Assembly (NCBI GenBank): GCA_016209205.1
Contig: JACQWQ010000207.1
Span: forward strand, 1 to 61,328
Length of the DNA stretch: 61,328 nt
Reading direction: 5' to 3'
From: Chloroflexota bacterium
Lineage (GTDB): Bacteria; Chloroflexota; Anaerolineae; UBA4142; SHND01
The notes below the pieces were generated by a model. That model was not told the origin of the DNA, ran no database searches, and saw only the letters and a list, made by a program, of their open reading frames with translations. The position numbers and the translations under genes are program-made. Of the stretch, positions 48,637-57,039 are shown piece after piece. Each line of letters begins with the position of its first letter. Position 1 is the stretch's first letter.

Positions 48637-50364
48637 ATGCAACTCGCTAATCTCTTGCGCGCGCTGCCCGCGTACACAAGCTCTAATCTGCTGTCTCCCA
48701 TCTCCAATCTCCCCAATCTCGAAATCACCCGCGTCACCGACAAATCGCATCAGGTCATTCCCGGCGCACTTTTCGTCGCGTACCCCGGCGTGAACGTGGA
48801 CGGCGCGCAGTTTATCCCCGATGCAATACAACGCGGCGCAGTTGCCATTGTCACACAAACGTTAGTGACCAGTGACCAGTCGTCAGTCATCAGTCATCAG
48901 TCATCAGTCATCAGTCATCAGTCATCAGTCATCAGTCTCCAGTCTCCAGTCTCAATTTTCGTCGTTCCCGACGGCCGCGCCGCGCTCGCACAGCTCGCCG
49001 CCGCGTGGCACAACCATCCGACGCGCCATTTACGCGTCATCGGCGTCACGGGCACCGACGGAAAAACCACCACTTCGACGTTGATTGAAAACATTTTGCT
49101 CGCGGCGGGGCATACGGTTGGAACAATTACGACCGTCGCGGCGCATATCGGCGGTCGGGAAGTGGACACGGGTTTTCATACGACGACGCCCGACGCGCCC
49201 GAGATTCAAAACTATCTCGCGCAAATGGTGGAAAGGGGCGCCGAATACGCGGTGATTGAATCCACTTCACACGGATTCGCGCAGCATCGTCTCGACGCGG
49301 TGGATTTTGATATTGCGGTTGTGACCAACATTACGCACGAGCATTTGGACTTGCACGGCACTTGGGAAAAATACCGCGACGCCAAAGCAATGTTGTTTCA
49401 CGCGCTCATGTCGAGCCACCGCAAACCGCGCACGAAAAAAGTTGCCGTATTGAACGCGGACGACAACGCGCGCGGGGTGTTTGATTTTTTGCGCGAGATT
49501 CCTGCCGATGAAAGAATAATCTATCGTCAGTCGCCTGTTCCCAGTCATCAGTCATCAGTCATCAGTCATCAGTCATCAGTCATCAGTCATCAGTCATCAG
49601 TCATCAGTCATCAGTCATCAGTGATCGGTGATCAGTTATCAGTCTCAAGTCTCCAGTCTCCAAGTGAGCTGTTAATTTCCGCACGCGACATTTCCCACAC
49701 GGCTGACGGTTTACGTTTTACGCTTGACACACCATTTGGCAAATTGCCGATTGAATCGCCGCTCATTGGTCGCCACAATGTTTCCAATATCCTCGCGGCG
49801 GCGGGCGCGGCGATGGGGCGACGCATCCCGTTCAGCGCGATTGTGCAAGGTGTCAAGATGACGCGCGGCATCGTCGGGCGCATGGAGCGCATCGAAAACA
49901 CGCGCGGACTCATCGTGATTGTTGATTTCGCACATACGCCGAATGCGTTAGAGAACGCGTTGAAAACCGCGCGCGAATTGACGCAAGGGGAGGGGCGTGT
50001 GATTTCCGTATTCGGCTGCGCGGGCTTGCGCGATGTGCAAAAACGCGCGTGGATGGGCGAAATTTCAGGAACGCTCGCAGACTTTACAGTTGTCACAGCC
50101 GAAGACCCGCGCACGGAATCGCTCGCGCAAATCAACGCCCAAATTGCCCAAGGGTTACACAAGGCGAACCGATCACTAAATACTGATTACTTTATCATTG
50201 CCGAGCGTGGCGACGCGATAGATTTCTCAATCAATAAACTCGCGCAGCCGAACGATGTTGTTATCATTTGTGGGAAAGGGCATGAACGTTCGATATGTTT
50301 TGGCACGACCGAATCTCCGTGGAGCGATCAAGGCGCGGCGCGACGCGCATTAGAGAAGGAGTGA
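48637..50364 (+). CDS. murE: UDP-N-acetylmuramyl-tripeptide synthetase (MurE) with repeat-encoded insertions
   Basis: 575 residues from ATG 48637. MurE adds the third amino acid to the peptidoglycan precursor. The ATP loop GTDGKTTT is at about 139-146; TTTPDAPEIQNYLAQMVERGAEYAVIESTSHGFAQHR, NITHEHLDLHGTWEKYRDAKAMLF (carbamylated Lys region) and VDFAHTPNALENAL follow. The C-terminal DPR (TAEDPR) differs from the DNPR of the DAP-adding enzyme, so the amino acid is uncertain. Residues about 76-106 and 297-343 are runs of SSVISHQ coded by 7-bp repeats and lie between secondary elements, so the enzyme may tolerate them. Confidence 0.85.
   Translation: MQLANLLRALPAYTSSNLLSPISNLPNLEITRVTDKSHQVIPGALFVAYPGVNVDGAQFIPDAIQRGAVAIVTQTLVTSDQSSVISHQSSVISHQSSVISLQSPVSIFVVPDGRAALAQLAAAWHNHPTRHLRVIGVTGTDGKTTTSTLIENILLAAGHTVGTITTVAAHIGGREVDTGFHTTTPDAPEIQNYLAQMVERGAEYAVIESTSHGFAQHRLDAVDFDIAVVTNITHEHLDLHGTWEKYRDAKAMLFHALMSSHRKPRTKKVAVLNADDNARGVFDFLREIPADERIIYRQSPVPSHQSSVISHQSSVISHQSSVISHQSSVIGDQLSVSSLQSPSELLISARDISHTADGLRFTLDTPFGKLPIESPLIGRHNVSNILAAAGAAMGRRIPFSAIVQGVKMTRGIVGRMERIENTRGLIVIVDFAHTPNALENALKTARELTQGEGRVISVFGCAGLRDVQKRAWMGEISGTLADFTVVTAEDPRTESLAQINAQIAQGLHKANRSLNTDYFIIAERGDAIDFSINKLAQPNDVVIICGKGHERSICFGTTESPWSDQGAARRALEKE
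48872..48957 (+). repeat. CAGTCAT heptamer array in murE, first
   Basis: About eight 7-bp units CAGTCAT, degenerating to CAGTCTC at the end. Because three units make 21 bases, the array codes the 7-residue repeat SHQSSVI and keeps the frame only when whole multiples of three units change. Confidence 0.9.
49541..49673 (+). repeat. CAGTCAT heptamer array in murE, second
   Basis: About twelve 7-bp units CAGTCAT followed by degenerate units (CAGTGAT, CAGTTAT, CAGTCTC). It is in the same orientation as the first array 600 bases upstream and inserts about 45 residues. Confidence 0.9.
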
Positions 50365-50418
50365 TGGAGAGATGGAGAGATGGAGAGCTGCTTTCCATCT
50401 CTAACCAAAGGAATCACA

Positions 50419-51366
50419 ATGGACAACTCTGTTTACGGTTCGACGCTCCAACCCTTTGCGGGCATCACAACATTTATGCGCCAGCCCGCGACACGCGAGT
50501 TGAAAGATGTGGATGTCGCGATTCTGGGCATTCCGTTTGACAGCGCGACGAGTTATCGCAGTGGCACGCGTTTCGGACCGCGCAAAATCCGCGAACTCTC
50601 GGCGATGTTGTGGGGCAGCAATCAAGTGTTGCGCGTTGCGCCGCTCGACCATTTGCGCGTGATTGATTACGGCGACGTGGATGTGGTGCCGGTGGATATT
50701 CACGAAACGTTTGCGCGCACAACCGCGACGGTGAAAACGATTTTGGACGCGGGCGCGACCGTGATTTCACTCGGCGGCGACCATTCGCTCGCGCTGCCGC
50801 TGCTGCGCGCGCATCATGCGAAATTCGGCAAACTCGCGGTCGTGCATTTCGATTCGCACGGCGATATGTGGGACTATGATTTCGTGGGGTACAAATACAG
50901 TCACGGCACACCGTTCCGCCGCGCGGTCGAAGAGGATTTGATTGACACGGACGCGTATTTGCAAATCGGCATTCGCGGCTCAACGTCGGCGTTGGATGAT
51001 TACGAGATGGCGACGAATCTCGGCGCGCGCATCATGACCATACGCGACGCGATGGCGCAGGGCACGGAAAAAATTGTCGAGACCATTCGCCAAACTGTTG
51101 GTACGCGCCCCATTTACATTTCGTTCGACATTGACGCGGTGGACCCCGCGTACGCGCCGGGCACAGGTACGCCAGAAGTCGGCGGCTTTACCAGCTTTCA
51201 AGCATTGGAAATGGTGCGTGGTTTGGCGGGCTTGAATTCGGTCGGCTTTGATTTGGTCGAAGTGGACCCGTCATTCGATCACGGCGATATTACGTCGCTG
51301 CTCGCGGCGAATTTGGTGTTTGAATTCTTGTCACTGGCGGCGTTGAAAAAGCGAGCCGCGCAATAG
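50419..51366 (+). CDS. Agmatinase/arginase family protein
   Basis: 315 residues from ATG 50419 (AAAGGAAT upstream). Ureohydrolase metal motifs are all present: [25 protein letters not shown] and [24 protein letters not shown], giving two Mn ions. The family hydrolyses guanidino compounds, releasing urea (agmatinase, SpeB) or related products; formiminoglutamase and guanidinobutyrase cannot be excluded. It follows murE by 55 bases, including a short GATGGAGA repeat. Confidence 0.85.
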   Translation: MDNSVYGSTLQPFAGITTFMRQPATRELKDVDVAILGIPFDSATSYRSGTRFGPRKIRELSAMLWGSNQVLRVAPLDHLRVIDYGDVDVVPVDIHETFARTTATVKTILDAGATVISLGGDHSLALPLLRAHHAKFGKLAVVHFDSHGDMWDYDFVGYKYSHGTPFRRAVEEDLIDTDAYLQIGIRGSTSALDDYEMATNLGARIMTIRDAMAQGTEKIVETIRQTVGTRPIYISFDIDAVDPAYAPGTGTPEVGGFTSFQALEMVRGLAGLNSVGFDLVEVDPSFDHGDITSLLAANLVFEFLSLAALKKRAAQ

Positions 51367-51391
51367 AGGGAATGGCGGACAAGAAAGGAAA

Positions 51392-52252
51392 GTGAGGGGA
51401 ATGCGGGAAATCGTGTTGTCACATTTTCAAATCGCGCTCGTGTTGCAAGCCAAGCGCAGCGGGAAAACAAACGTCGAGCTTTCACCGGATTTGGGAATTT
51501 CAGTGACACGCGCCGAATTGGCTCCTGATTTCCTATATTTTCCTGATTACCCTCAAATCCGTCTTAGCTGGGCTCACGCGGAAAAAATCGCGCGCGATGA
51601 AAATGCGTGCTTTGTCTTGAACGCGGAAGGTATTCACAAAATCAAAACGTTCTCGGAGTTGACCCATCGCGCGTATTCTTTGTACCCGACCCGGAGCGCG
51701 CCAACCATGCTCGTCGCGGGTTTCCCGATGCACCGCATCAAAGACAGCGACCCACTCCGCGATACACTTGCCAAGGTGAAAACGCTCGCGCCCCTCACCG
51801 GCATAGTTTTGGATACCGCGACCGGTTTGGGCTATACCGCGATTGAATTGTCCAAGACCGCGCCGCGCGTCATTACCATCGAACTCGATCCCGCCGCGCA
51901 GGAAATTTGCCGCGCGAATCCGTGGTCACGCGCGCTGTTTGACAATCCGAAAATCGAACGGCGCATTGGCGACAGTTTTGAAATCGTGCAAACATTTGAC
52001 GCCATGACGTTCGACGCCGTTCTGCACGATCCTCCAACGATGTCACTCGCGGGCGATTTGTACTCGCTCGAGTTTTATCGCGAATTGTTTCGGGTGCTGC
52101 GGCGCGGGGGAAAACTGTTTCATTACATTGGCGATCCCCAGAGCAAGTTCGGAGCAAATATCACGCGCGGGGTCACGCAGCGGCTCAAGGACGCGGGCTT
52201 TCAACGCCTCAAACCCGCGCCGCAGGCATTCGGTGTGGTCGCTTGGAAATGA
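51392..52252 (+). CDS. Class I SAM-dependent methyltransferase (COG2521-like)
   Basis: 286 residues from GTG 51392 or 283 from ATG 51401; AAAGGA lies a few bases before the first. The SAM-binding [19 protein letters not shown], an acidic [13 protein letters not shown] and motif IV-like [33 protein letters not shown] are clear. The N-terminal part and the HDPPT motif suggest the predicted methyltransferase group COG2521. Substrate unknown. It ends just before a repeat shared with the convergent gene. Confidence 0.75.
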   Translation: MRGMREIVLSHFQIALVLQAKRSGKTNVELSPDLGISVTRAELAPDFLYFPDYPQIRLSWAHAEKIARDENACFVLNAEGIHKIKTFSELTHRAYSLYPTRSAPTMLVAGFPMHRIKDSDPLRDTLAKVKTLAPLTGIVLDTATGLGYTAIELSKTAPRVITIELDPAAQEICRANPWSRALFDNPKIERRIGDSFEIVQTFDAMTFDAVLHDPPTMSLAGDLYSLEFYRELFRVLRRGGKLFHYIGDPQSKFGANITRGVTQRLKDAGFQRLKPAPQAFGVVAWK

Positions 52253-52291
52253 AAAATGACCAGCTCATGTTACGCGGGAAAAAAGTTGATG

Positions 52292-52349
52292 GACAGGATT
52301 AAGGCGATGTGCGATGTATTCCCATCGCCTACATCGCCTTAATCCTGTC
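52292..52349. repeat. GACAGGATTAA inverted repeat between convergent genes (second copy)
   Basis: GACAGGATTAAGGCGATGT at 52292-52310 pairs perfectly with 52331-52349, a 19-bp stem. The right arm overlaps the stop codon of the membrane protein gene. A GATGTGCGATGTATTC segment in the loop recurs at 61229-61246. Confidence 0.85.
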
Positions 52350-52764
52350 AAAAGCGGCGCACAATCCAAAAACTGAAAATACCAAACAACCCAAAGAGCG
52401 CTCCCGTGAAAACCAGCCCCAAGTTATTTAGCTTGAGAATGAATAATCCGCTCAGGATTTGATAAAACGCATAAAGCAGCAAAATGATACCCGCGATGGT
52501 TCCTGCGCGAATTGCCCACGCTTGCTTGGTGTAAATGGCATACACGGTCGCCGCCGACGCAATGCAAACGGCAGTGGAAAGAATCACCAGACTAAAGAGC
52601 CGCTGTATTTCCACTTCGGGTGTGATACCGCCAAAGGATGCGTACGTCCCCAAATCCGTGAAACCCACCAGATCGCCTGCGACTTCGGCAAATTCAAAAA
52701 CGCCAAGCAGCGTAAAAAAAGTCAGCGCAAAGGCGCGCCAACCGCGCAGCGTGTCACGCCACAT
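52348..52764 (-). CDS. Four-helix membrane protein
   Basis: 138 residues with four predicted membrane segments (about 12-30, 53-77, 83-105, 113-135). I do not recognise the family. The loop between the first two helices is acidic and aromatic. It is convergent with the methyltransferase and divergent from nothing obvious upstream. Confidence 0.6.
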   Translation of the reverse strand: MWRDTLRGWRAFALTFFTLLGVFEFAEVAGDLVGFTDLGTYASFGGITPEVEIQRLFSLVILSTAVCIASAATVYAIYTKQAWAIRAGTIAGIILLLYAFYQILSGLFILKLNNLGLVFTGALFGLFGIFSFWIVRRF

Positions 52765-52807
52765 GAGATTTCGCGCTCCGTGTAGTCACGAATTCATTCA
52801 TTCATTG

Positions 52808-52856
52808 CGTAGTAACGAATTTATTCGTTCGGATAACGATTTCAATCGTTACTACG
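52808..52856. repeat. CGTAGTAACGA inverted repeat at the hom stop
   Basis: CGTAGTAACGA at 52808-52818 and TCGTTACTACG at 52846-52856 pair perfectly. The right arm contains the stop codon of the homoserine dehydrogenase gene (52852-52854). It belongs to the family seen at 36056. Confidence 0.8.
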
Positions 52857-53880
52857 ACTGTGTGTACAAATTGATCACGTCGCGCAGCACCGCCGCAGCA
52901 GTCGGGTAGGGGTTCTCTTCGTGAATGCGCGTGAAAATTTGTCCGTTAATATCTGTTTCGTACAAAACGCCCATGTAACCGCCGGGGACTGACGCGAGTG
53001 GGTGCGCCGCGTCGAGGAGTTCGGGCGCGACAGTTAATTTCCACGCGCCGCGCGCTTGAACCGCACGCGCAACAAGTTTTATGACCTTGCCCTCCGCCTT
53101 GGCTTGGGCGATCATCTCTGGTGTGACGCCGCGAATGCCTTCCACACGCACATCCGCTAATTTGGTCGGACGGTGCAAACACGCGTTGGCGACGATCACC
53201 AATTTGTTTGCCGCGTCCCAACCATCCACGTCCAGCGACGGGTCCGCCTCGGCAATGCCCAACGCTTGGATATGCTTGAGCGCCGCGTCGAACGTTTCGC
53301 CGTGCGCCATCGCGTCGAGAATGTGATTCGTCGTGCCGTTCACCACGCCCTCGAATTTTGTAATGTCGCTTGCGCCCAGATCGCGGCGTCCGATGTTTAC
53401 AACCGGCAGTCCTCCGCACACCGCCGCACTGTGCAGAATTTTCACGCCCTGTTGTTTCGCTAGCGCGAATAATTCCTGATACGCGAGCACGAGCGGACCT
53501 TTGTTCGCGGTGGCAATGTGCATTTTGCGCTGCAACGCTTCCCGCATGGTCGAGAGACCCGGCTCACCGTCCTTGAGATTGGTCAAGGTGTTTTCGACCA
53601 ACACATCCGCGTTGCACGAGCGCACCAACTCGACCATATCCATTTCGCCACGGCCGTGTGTCGGATACGCCGCCATGCCTTTGCCGCTTTGCTTGAGCGC
53701 GAGAATGATTGGAATATCTAACGCCTTGAAATATTCCGCGCCGCCGCTCGTATCTCCGGCGGCGGTGACAATCAGATCGAGCTCAAAGCGTTGTCGAATC
53801 AAATCCTGTTTGCGTTGGACGAGCTCGAGAAAGCGTGTCCCGACATTGCCCAGTCCAACAACTGCGAGACGTACTTGCAT
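52852..53880 (-). CDS. hom: Homoserine dehydrogenase
   Basis: 342 residues, without the C-terminal ACT domain. The NAD(P)-binding VVGLGNVGTRFLEL is at about 7-20, then LVENTLTNLKDGEP, ATANKGPLVLAY and the catalytic SAAVCGGLPVVN...KFEGVVNGTTNHILD and ADPSLDVDGWDAANKLVI. It makes homoserine from aspartate semialdehyde for threonine and methionine. The lack of an ACT domain suggests no allosteric threonine control. A long palindrome pair lies upstream. Confidence 0.95.
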   Translation of the reverse strand: MQVRLAVVGLGNVGTRFLELVQRKQDLIRQRFELDLIVTAAGDTSGGAEYFKALDIPIILALKQSGKGMAAYPTHGRGEMDMVELVRSCNADVLVENTLTNLKDGEPGLSTMREALQRKMHIATANKGPLVLAYQELFALAKQQGVKILHSAAVCGGLPVVNIGRRDLGASDITKFEGVVNGTTNHILDAMAHGETFDAALKHIQALGIAEADPSLDVDGWDAANKLVIVANACLHRPTKLADVRVEGIRGVTPEMIAQAKAEGKVIKLVARAVQARGAWKLTVAPELLDAAHPLASVPGGYMGVLYETDINGQIFTRIHEENPYPTAAAVLRDVINLYTQS

Positions 53881-53913
53881 AATTCCACCTTGTATGGGTA
53901 ACGACGGCGGGTA

Positions 53914-53952
53914 GGTGGGTAGAAACGGAACCCGGTTCCGTTTCTACCCACC
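53914..53952. repeat. 39-bp near-perfect palindrome
   Basis: GGTGGGTAGAAACGGAACC at 53914-53932 and its exact complement at 53934-53952 are separated by one base. It sits about 33 bases before the hom start. Confidence 0.9.
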
Positions 53953-53974
53953 CGCCGCCACACGTTCAAAAACA

Positions 53975-54016
53975 AAACCTGATTTGTGAATTGCATGCAA
54001 TTCACAAATCAGGTTT
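53975..54016. terminator. 42-bp perfect palindrome, likely terminator of the merR gene
   Basis: AAACCTGATTTGTGAATT plus the central GCATGC and the exact complement. It lies 22 bases past the merR stop and has A/T-rich ends, so it can end minus-strand transcripts. Confidence 0.75.
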
Positions 54017-54037
54017 CAGCGGCGGGACGAGGGCCGT

Positions 54038-54634
54038 TCATCCGCCAAAAATTTTTTGCCACGGAGTCTTGCTGGCTTCGGCGCGCATCATATTTTCCAA
54101 ACGCATCATCCGCTGTTCGACGGTGAGGCGATAGTCCTGGTCGCGTTTTTTCATTTCGGCGAGTTCGTGTTCCAGGCGCAACATGCGCTCGCGCAGCTTG
54201 GCGTTTTCTTCTTTGAGATTGAAATTGTCCTGAATGATGACGCCGAGCAGGTTACGATTCACCTGCAAACTGTTTTGCACGGTTTGCTGGTTTTCAATCA
54301 TCACGCGCAGTGTATCGGTGAGGACGCCGAAGCCTTGTTGCGCGTTGGGGACGGTGAGCGCGCCGTTTTGTCCGTCGCCGTTCGTCGAGACGCCATAACC
54401 GTCATTGCGCAATTCTTCGGCCGTTTCTTCAAACGTAAGCCCAGCGGCAAGATGGTCTTTGATGCGCTTGAGCACAAAGACGTCGTCTTCTGAAAAGCGG
54501 CGCGCGCTTTCGCCGAGTGGCCCGGCGGGGGAGAGGAACGGCGCAAAATCGCGCGTCCAATTTTTCAAGGTTTGCGCCGAGATGCCGAGTTCCGTCGCCA
54601 TTTCGGGCATGGTTTTAATTGCGTTTTCGGGCAT
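54038..54634 (-). CDS. MerR-like regulator with coiled coil
   Basis: 198 residues. The N-terminal winged helix (IKTMPEMATELGISAQTLKNWTRDFAPFLSP...RRFSEDDVFVLKRIKDHLAAGLTFEETAEELRNDG) is MerR-like. After a linker, VMIENQQTVQNSLQVNRNLLGVIIQDNFNLKEENAKLRERMLRLEHELAEMKKRDQDYR forms a long coiled coil. No metal-binding cysteines are present. The target is unknown. Confidence 0.8.
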   Translation of the reverse strand: MPENAIKTMPEMATELGISAQTLKNWTRDFAPFLSPAGPLGESARRFSEDDVFVLKRIKDHLAAGLTFEETAEELRNDGYGVSTNGDGQNGALTVPNAQQGFGVLTDTLRVMIENQQTVQNSLQVNRNLLGVIIQDNFNLKEENAKLRERMLRLEHELAEMKKRDQDYRLTVEQRMMRLENMMRAEASKTPWQKIFGG

Positions 54635-54706
54635 TACTGAAAAGTCACGGGTCGCAAGTTTCAGGTTGCAGAGACCTGCGGTTTGTGACTTGCGGCGTGT
54701 GACTGG

Positions 54707-55081
54707 TTACTTGTCCTCGTCTACGACGCGATACGTGCCGTCCACGTACTCGTCGTCGGTAAATTCGCGGCCGCTGCCGAGGGCGCGGCGATGTTCTTCG
54801 ACGACATCGGGGGGACAAAGTGCAATGAAGAATTTCGTGCCAAAGAACAGCAGCGCAATGTCGTCAATCGCTCCGACAAAAAGCAGCAGCCCTTCCGGAA
54901 TCAAATCAATCGGCGAAATGATATACAGGGCAACGAGCGGCACAATCAACTTGGTTAACGCAGGTACGCGTTCGTCCAACATCAAGCGCCAAACCAGCTG
55001 CATCGAGCGCCAGATTTCAAAAATGACACTCGGATCGCTGGATTTGCTCGTGGTTGCTGTTCGAGTTGTTGAATCTGCCAT
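54707..55081 (-). CDS. DUF1232 (YkvA-like) membrane protein
   Basis: 124 residues. LMLDERVPALTKLIVPLVALYIISPIDLIPEGLLLFVGAIDDIALLFFGTKFFIALCPP matches DUF1232, with its conserved SPIDLIPE and DD. One or two membrane segments are likely. The rest is a Ser/Thr-rich start and an acidic tail (VDGTYRVVDEDK). Function unknown. Confidence 0.85.
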   Translation of the reverse strand: MADSTTRTATTSKSSDPSVIFEIWRSMQLVWRLMLDERVPALTKLIVPLVALYIISPIDLIPEGLLLFVGAIDDIALLFFGTKFFIALCPPDVVEEHRRALGSGREFTDDEYVDGTYRVVDEDK

Positions 55082-55219
55082 GGGTTAACCTCGCTTTGCT
55101 CATGCGCGGAATGAAACTGCGCAAACTACCTATTTTCAAACGGCTTTACGCCCACAATTGGCGACGGTTACACGGCATCAATGCAAGCCATTCTACCATT
55201 GGCAGCTCATTTCGCCAAA

Positions 55220-55303
55220 CCTCACCCCCTACCCCGCCTTCGGCACCCCTCCCCCCTCTCCTATCCGTGAACTTCCGGATAGGAGAGGGGGGAGGGGGTG
55301 AGG
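55220..55303. repeat. CCTCACCCCC inverted repeat
   Basis: CCTCACCCCC (55220-55229) pairs with GGGGGTGAGG (55294-55303), and the inner CCCCCCTCTCCTATCCG (55251-55267) with CGGATAGGAGAGGGGGG (55276-55292). The repeat lies directly after the LCP gene stop; a shorter relative is at 10301. Confidence 0.9.
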
Positions 55304-55305
55304 CG

Positions 55306-56568
55306 TCATGGCGTCGGTGTGGGGGAGGCGACATCGGTCGGGACTGGCGTCGTCGGCTGCGGCGGGCATTCTGCGGGGGACGCGGTCGTTGCCGCGACCG
55401 GCGGCGCGTCAAAAATTTCGTCCAACGTTTTTTGAATCAAATCATAATTCGGCATATACAGCCACGCCCCCGAAGCAGAAATCCACGCATAAACAGCCGG
55501 TGCTTGCAAGACCTGCGCATGTAAACGTTCGGGATGATTTTGCAGATCCAGTTGATATACCGCCGGGACGAGGCCGACCATTTCCAAGAGCGTCATGTCG
55601 GTGGCAACGCTGTCTTTGAGTTGGTCGTAGAGTAACGGCACGCGGTCAGGCGCGTTCAGGGTCAACCCTTTTTGCGCCATTGCCCACACGACGCGTTGTT
55701 GGCGATAATTGCGCGAAGTGTCGCTGGTCGTGTAACGTGACTGGACGTAACGCTTTGCCGTCACATAGTCCATACGCACTTGGCCGGCGGGAATGGTGAA
55801 CGCTTGCTCGTCAATCGTGTCGCTGAGCGCGCACGGCACGTTGACCTCGATGCCGCCGAGCGTGTCAATGATTTTGTTCAACCCGTTGAAATCAATCAAT
55901 GCCCAGTGGTCAATGCGAATCTCGAAATCGTCGCGCAGGACTTGTTTCAAAATTGCCACGCCGCCTTCCACGCTGTTCTTTTCCCAGCCATAGTGATATG
56001 CCGAATTGATGCGAAACGCTTGCTGCCCGGGAATGGCGACTACGAGATCGCGCGGCAGACTGAGCAGCGAGGCGCGTTGATTTGCCGTGTCCAAAAACAA
56101 GACCATGACGACATCCGTGTTCGGTTTCCAATTCGGATCGGCGGTGCGCGTATCGGTCCCGACGAGCAAAAAATTGGTCGTCTTGTTGGTCGCGCGCTCG
56201 GGGTTTGCTTTTTTCGGTGCGGCGGGTGTCGCGCGGGCGCGTGTGGCAATCGCGTTAAACGTCGCTTGCGCGGGAACAGAAGTCTGCGTTGCCTCGGCGG
56301 CGCGCGGTTCCAGCGTGGGAGTGGTGACAGCTTGCGCGATTTTGGTGGGCGCTTGTGCAATGCGTCTGACCGGAATTCTCACGGTTGGAATGTTCAAAGG
56401 CGTCGAAGGCGGTGTGGCGGTGGCAACCACTTGGGGCGCGGTCGTCGGGACGGCTTGCGCGAACTTGGCCGTCTGCGCCAAGGGACGAAAGGATCCAATC
56501 AATAAAACTAGCCCACTACACCCAACGAGCAAGAGAACCAGTGCGAGGGGGATGCGTTTTGTATTCAT
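55306..56568 (-). CDS. LytR-CpsA-Psr (LCP) family protein
   Basis: 420 residues. A membrane anchor (about 7-27), an Ala/Thr/Pro-rich spacer (30-115) and an LCP domain: NFLLVGTDTR (about 133-142), TDVVMVLFLDTANQRASLLSLPRDLVVAIPG and YHYGWEKNSVEGGVAILKQVL, INHW-like ALIDFNGLNKIIDTLGGIEVNVP and RYVQSRYTTSDTSRNYRQQRVVWAM. LCP enzymes attach polymers to peptidoglycan. The tail is again Thr/Pro-rich. Consistent with a wall-bearing cell. Confidence 0.9.
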   Translation of the reverse strand: MNTKRIPLALVLLLVGCSGLVLLIGSFRPLAQTAKFAQAVPTTAPQVVATATPPSTPLNIPTVRIPVRRIAQAPTKIAQAVTTPTLEPRAAEATQTSVPAQATFNAIATRARATPAAPKKANPERATNKTTNFLLVGTDTRTADPNWKPNTDVVMVLFLDTANQRASLLSLPRDLVVAIPGQQAFRINSAYHYGWEKNSVEGGVAILKQVLRDDFEIRIDHWALIDFNGLNKIIDTLGGIEVNVPCALSDTIDEQAFTIPAGQVRMDYVTAKRYVQSRYTTSDTSRNYRQQRVVWAMAQKGLTLNAPDRVPLLYDQLKDSVATDMTLLEMVGLVPAVYQLDLQNHPERLHAQVLQAPAVYAWISASGAWLYMPNYDLIQKTLDEIFDAPPVAATTASPAECPPQPTTPVPTDVASPTPTP

Positions 56569-56583
56569 TGTCTAGTACGTCGC

Positions 56584-56985
56584 TTATGCCTCCGGTTTCA
56601 AAAGTTCGCGTATGTCATCAGGAAATGAAACAGCGCGTCCGTTGTGATCCACATTGATATGGGTTGTAAAGCCCGTACACAGTTTTGCGCCATCGCGCGA
56701 AACTTCGTAGCGAATCGTCAGAGAGCGACTTTTGACCTCGCTGATCCACGCGCGCACGGTGAGCAGATCGCCGTAGAACGCGGGTGCATGATAGCGCAAG
56801 CCCGTTTCAGCCAGGGGCCAGTGATACCCGCGCGCTTCAATGTCACGTCCATAATCCATGCCGCGCTGCCAGAAAAATTCGCCGCGCGCGACTTCGAACC
56901 AGGTGAGATAGTGCGCATTATACACGATGCCGCTCTTGTCGGTCTCGGCGTAGCGCACACGGAGTTGAGTTTGAATGGCTTTCAT
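56584..56985 (-). CDS. Acyl-CoA thioesterase, 4HBT/YbgC type
   Basis: 133 residues of the hotdog fold. RVRYAETDKSGIVYNAHYLTWFEVARGEFFW contains the conserved Asp of the YbgC/FadM group, followed by LAETGLRYHAPAFYGDLLTVRAWISEVKSRSLTIRYEV. It hydrolyses acyl-CoA thioesters; the chain length is unknown. It is 15 bases upstream of the LCP gene. Confidence 0.9.
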   Translation of the reverse strand: MKAIQTQLRVRYAETDKSGIVYNAHYLTWFEVARGEFFWQRGMDYGRDIEARGYHWPLAETGLRYHAPAFYGDLLTVRAWISEVKSRSLTIRYEVSRDGAKLCTGFTTHINVDHNGRAVSFPDDIRELLKPEA

Positions 56986-57039
56986 GAGCGGAGATTAGAG
57001 ACTTGTCCTGAGCATAGTCGAAGGATTGGAGACTGGGTG

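Noticed and set aside
48872..49673. CAGTCAT arrays as a CRISPR array
   Set aside because: The units are contiguous 7-mers without spacers.
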